A stretch of DNA of 6,144 bases from Fischerella sp. (GTDB taxonomy: Bacteria > Cyanobacteriota > Cyanobacteriia > Cyanobacteriales > Nostocaceae): NCBI GenBank assembly GCA_026419705.1, contig JANZYY010000312.1:1-6144 (forward strand), written 5' to 3'. The position numbers and the translations under genes were made by a program. Shown here in pieces: positions 5,359-6,144 of the stretch (the first letter of the stretch is position 1; each line of letters starts with the position of its first letter). The notes beneath the pieces were generated by a model. It was not told the origin of the DNA. It saw only the letters and a program-made list of their open reading frames with translations, and ran no database searches.

Positions 5359-5393
5359 GTTAGTGGTTGGTGGTTAGTGGTTGGTGGTTGGTG
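5359..5393. repeat. Five tandem heptamers GTTRGTG in the lipA-gpsA spacer
   Basis: The units are GTTAGTG, GTTGGTG, GTTAGTG, GTTGGTG, GTTGGTG with no interruption, then a partial GTTA. They are STRR-type repeats related to the block at 4342-4369. They occupy the leader of gpsA (17 bp upstream of its ATG), so copy-number change here could affect the gpsA start region. Confidence 0.85.
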
Positions 5394-5400
5394 GTTATTC

Positions 5401-5426
5401 TCCCATCATCCCCATCACCCCCATCC
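5401..5426. repeat. Low-complexity CCCATC-rich tract
   Basis: A loose repetition of CCCATC/CCCCATC units fills the space between the heptamers and the lipA stop. It is simple sequence with no gene or clear terminator. Confidence 0.5.
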
Positions 5427-6125
5427 TCATTTACGCGGATAACGCTCCATCAATTCCCTGACTTGTTCTGCATGATATGAGCTTCTCGTCAAGGGAGAAG
5501 AAACAACTTGTAAAAATCCTAATTCTTCTCCAAACGCTTTCCAGGCAGCAAATTGATCTGGGTGGACAAATACATCTACTTTCAAGTGTTTTTGACTGGG
5601 TTGGAGATATTGTCCAATTGTCAAAATATCACAATCCACTGCTCGCAAATCTTGCATGACCTGGCGAATTTCTGCATCGGTTTCGCCCAGTCCCACCATT
5701 ATCCCGGATTTGGTGTAGATTGCCGGGGCAAGTTGGCGCGATCGCTTGAGTAATTCCAGGGTGCGATTGTAATTGCCTTGGGGACGGACGCGGCGATATA
5801 AGCGTGGAACCGTTTCTGTATTGTGGTTGAGAACTTCTGGTCGGGCTTGCAAAATTAACTCCAATGCTTCCCAGTTACCGCACAGATCGGGAATTAATAC
5901 TTCGATAGTCGTTTGGGATGAGATAGCCCGAATTGCTTCAATACAACGAACAAACTGCGATGCACCCCCATCCGGCAAATCATCGCGGTTTACAGAAGTA
6001 ATCACCACATGATTTAGTTTCATCCGACGCACAGCTTCTGCCAGTCGTGCAGGTTCGTTAGGATCTAGGGGTTTGGGTTTTTTCTCAAAGTCAATATCAC
6101 AGTAAGGACAGGCACGCGTACAAGC
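5427..6125 (-). CDS. lipA: Lipoyl synthase, 5' end missing at contig edge
   Basis: The visible part is 232 residues plus TGA. LipA is a radical-SAM enzyme that inserts two sulfurs into octanoyl groups on the lipoyl domains of 2-oxoacid dehydrogenases and the glycine cleavage H protein. The fragment starts at ACTRACPYCDIDF. This holds all three cysteines of the CX3CX2C radical-SAM cluster, followed by FEKKPKPLDP. VVITSVNRDDLPDGGA and the IMVGLGE motif follow. RSSYHA lies near the C-terminus; its serine is a ligand of the auxiliary iron-sulfur cluster. About 55-60 N-terminal residues are absent, including the CX4CX5C auxiliary-cluster motif, because the contig ends here. This is an assembly edge, not a broken gene. 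Cyanobacteria often carry two lipA paralogues, and I cannot tell which this is. Residues MYKRQ that could be read before Ala come from adapter sequence. Confidence 0.95.
   Translation of the reverse strand, partial: ACTRACPYCDIDFEKKPKPLDPNEPARLAEAVRRMKLNHVVITSVNRDDLPDGGASQFVRCIEAIRAISSQTTIEVLIPDLCGNWEALELILQARPEVLNHNTETVPRLYRRVRPQGNYNRTLELLKRSRQLAPAIYTKSGIMVGLGETDAEIRQVMQDLRAVDCDILTIGQYLQPSQKHLKVDVFVHPDQFAAWKAFGEELGFLQVVSSPLTRSSYHAEQVRELMERYPRK
5738..5745. repeat. HIP1 octamer GCGATCGC
   Basis: Copy within lipA, in the codons for the KRSRQ segment. Confidence 0.9.
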
Positions 6126-6144
6126 CTGTCTCTTATACACATCT
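6126..6144. other. Illumina Nextera transposase adapter (assembly artefact)
   Basis: CTGTCTCTTATACACATCT is exactly the 19-base Tn5 mosaic-end/Nextera read-through adapter. It is not genomic. The true lipA sequence stops at 6125, and the adapter supplies a false ATG at 6140 giving MYKRQ. Confidence 0.98.

Noticed and set aside
5477..6012. Three + strand open frames opposite lipA
   Set aside because: All lie antisense to clear LipA coding sequence and overlap each other or lack any recognisable protein features.

Overview
The window reads as chromosomal DNA of a filamentous, probably heterocyst-forming (Nostocales-type) cyanobacterium. The reasons are: proteins closely resembling what I remember of Anabaena/Nostoc FurA and SigC; four copies of the cyanobacterial HIP1 octamer GCGATCGC in 6.1 kb; heptanucleotide (STRR-type) repeats in three spacers; and a GC-rich interspersed repeat of a kind I know from Nostocales spacers. 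No genus can be assigned by eye.

Layout. The left part is on the + strand: the last 73 codons of a cobaltochelatase-like CobN gene (2-223), then a secreted or membrane-anchored protein with four peptidoglycan-binding modules (256-1404). Everything else is on the - strand and reads leftward: a truncated lipA (5427-6125), gpsA (4413-5342), the group 2 sigma factor sigC (2437-3687) and furA (1642-2097). The peptidoglycan-binding gene and furA converge across a 237-bp spacer with no visible terminator. This is the arrangement that gives the alr1690/alpha-furA antisense RNA in Anabaena sp. PCC 7120.

Spacers. The furA-sigC spacer (2098-2436) holds a likely furA promoter, a 116-bp imperfect inverted repeat with further repeats in its loop, and a heptamer-repeat hairpin plus T-run that may end sigC. 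The 725-bp sigC-gpsA spacer holds a GC-rich repeat directly upstream of sigC that artificially lengthens its open frame, an AT-rich stretch, a cluster of three palindromes that may be the sigC control region, and a long heptamer-repeat hairpin against the gpsA stop. The gpsA-lipA spacer is short and contains five near-identical heptamers.

Gene roles are housekeeping and regulation: iron/redox control (FurA), alternative transcription (SigC), glycerol-3-phosphate supply for lipids (GpsA), lipoyl cofactor synthesis (LipA), a metal chelatase (CobN) and a cell-wall protein. I found no new multi-gene system. The points of most interest are regulatory: the probable furA antisense arrangement, the repeat inserted at sigC, and unexplained structured spacers.

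The last 19 bases (6126-6144) are exactly the Illumina Nextera transposase mosaic-end/adapter sequence. They are not genomic; lipA is cut by this contig end and any protein starting MYKRQ there is chimeric.
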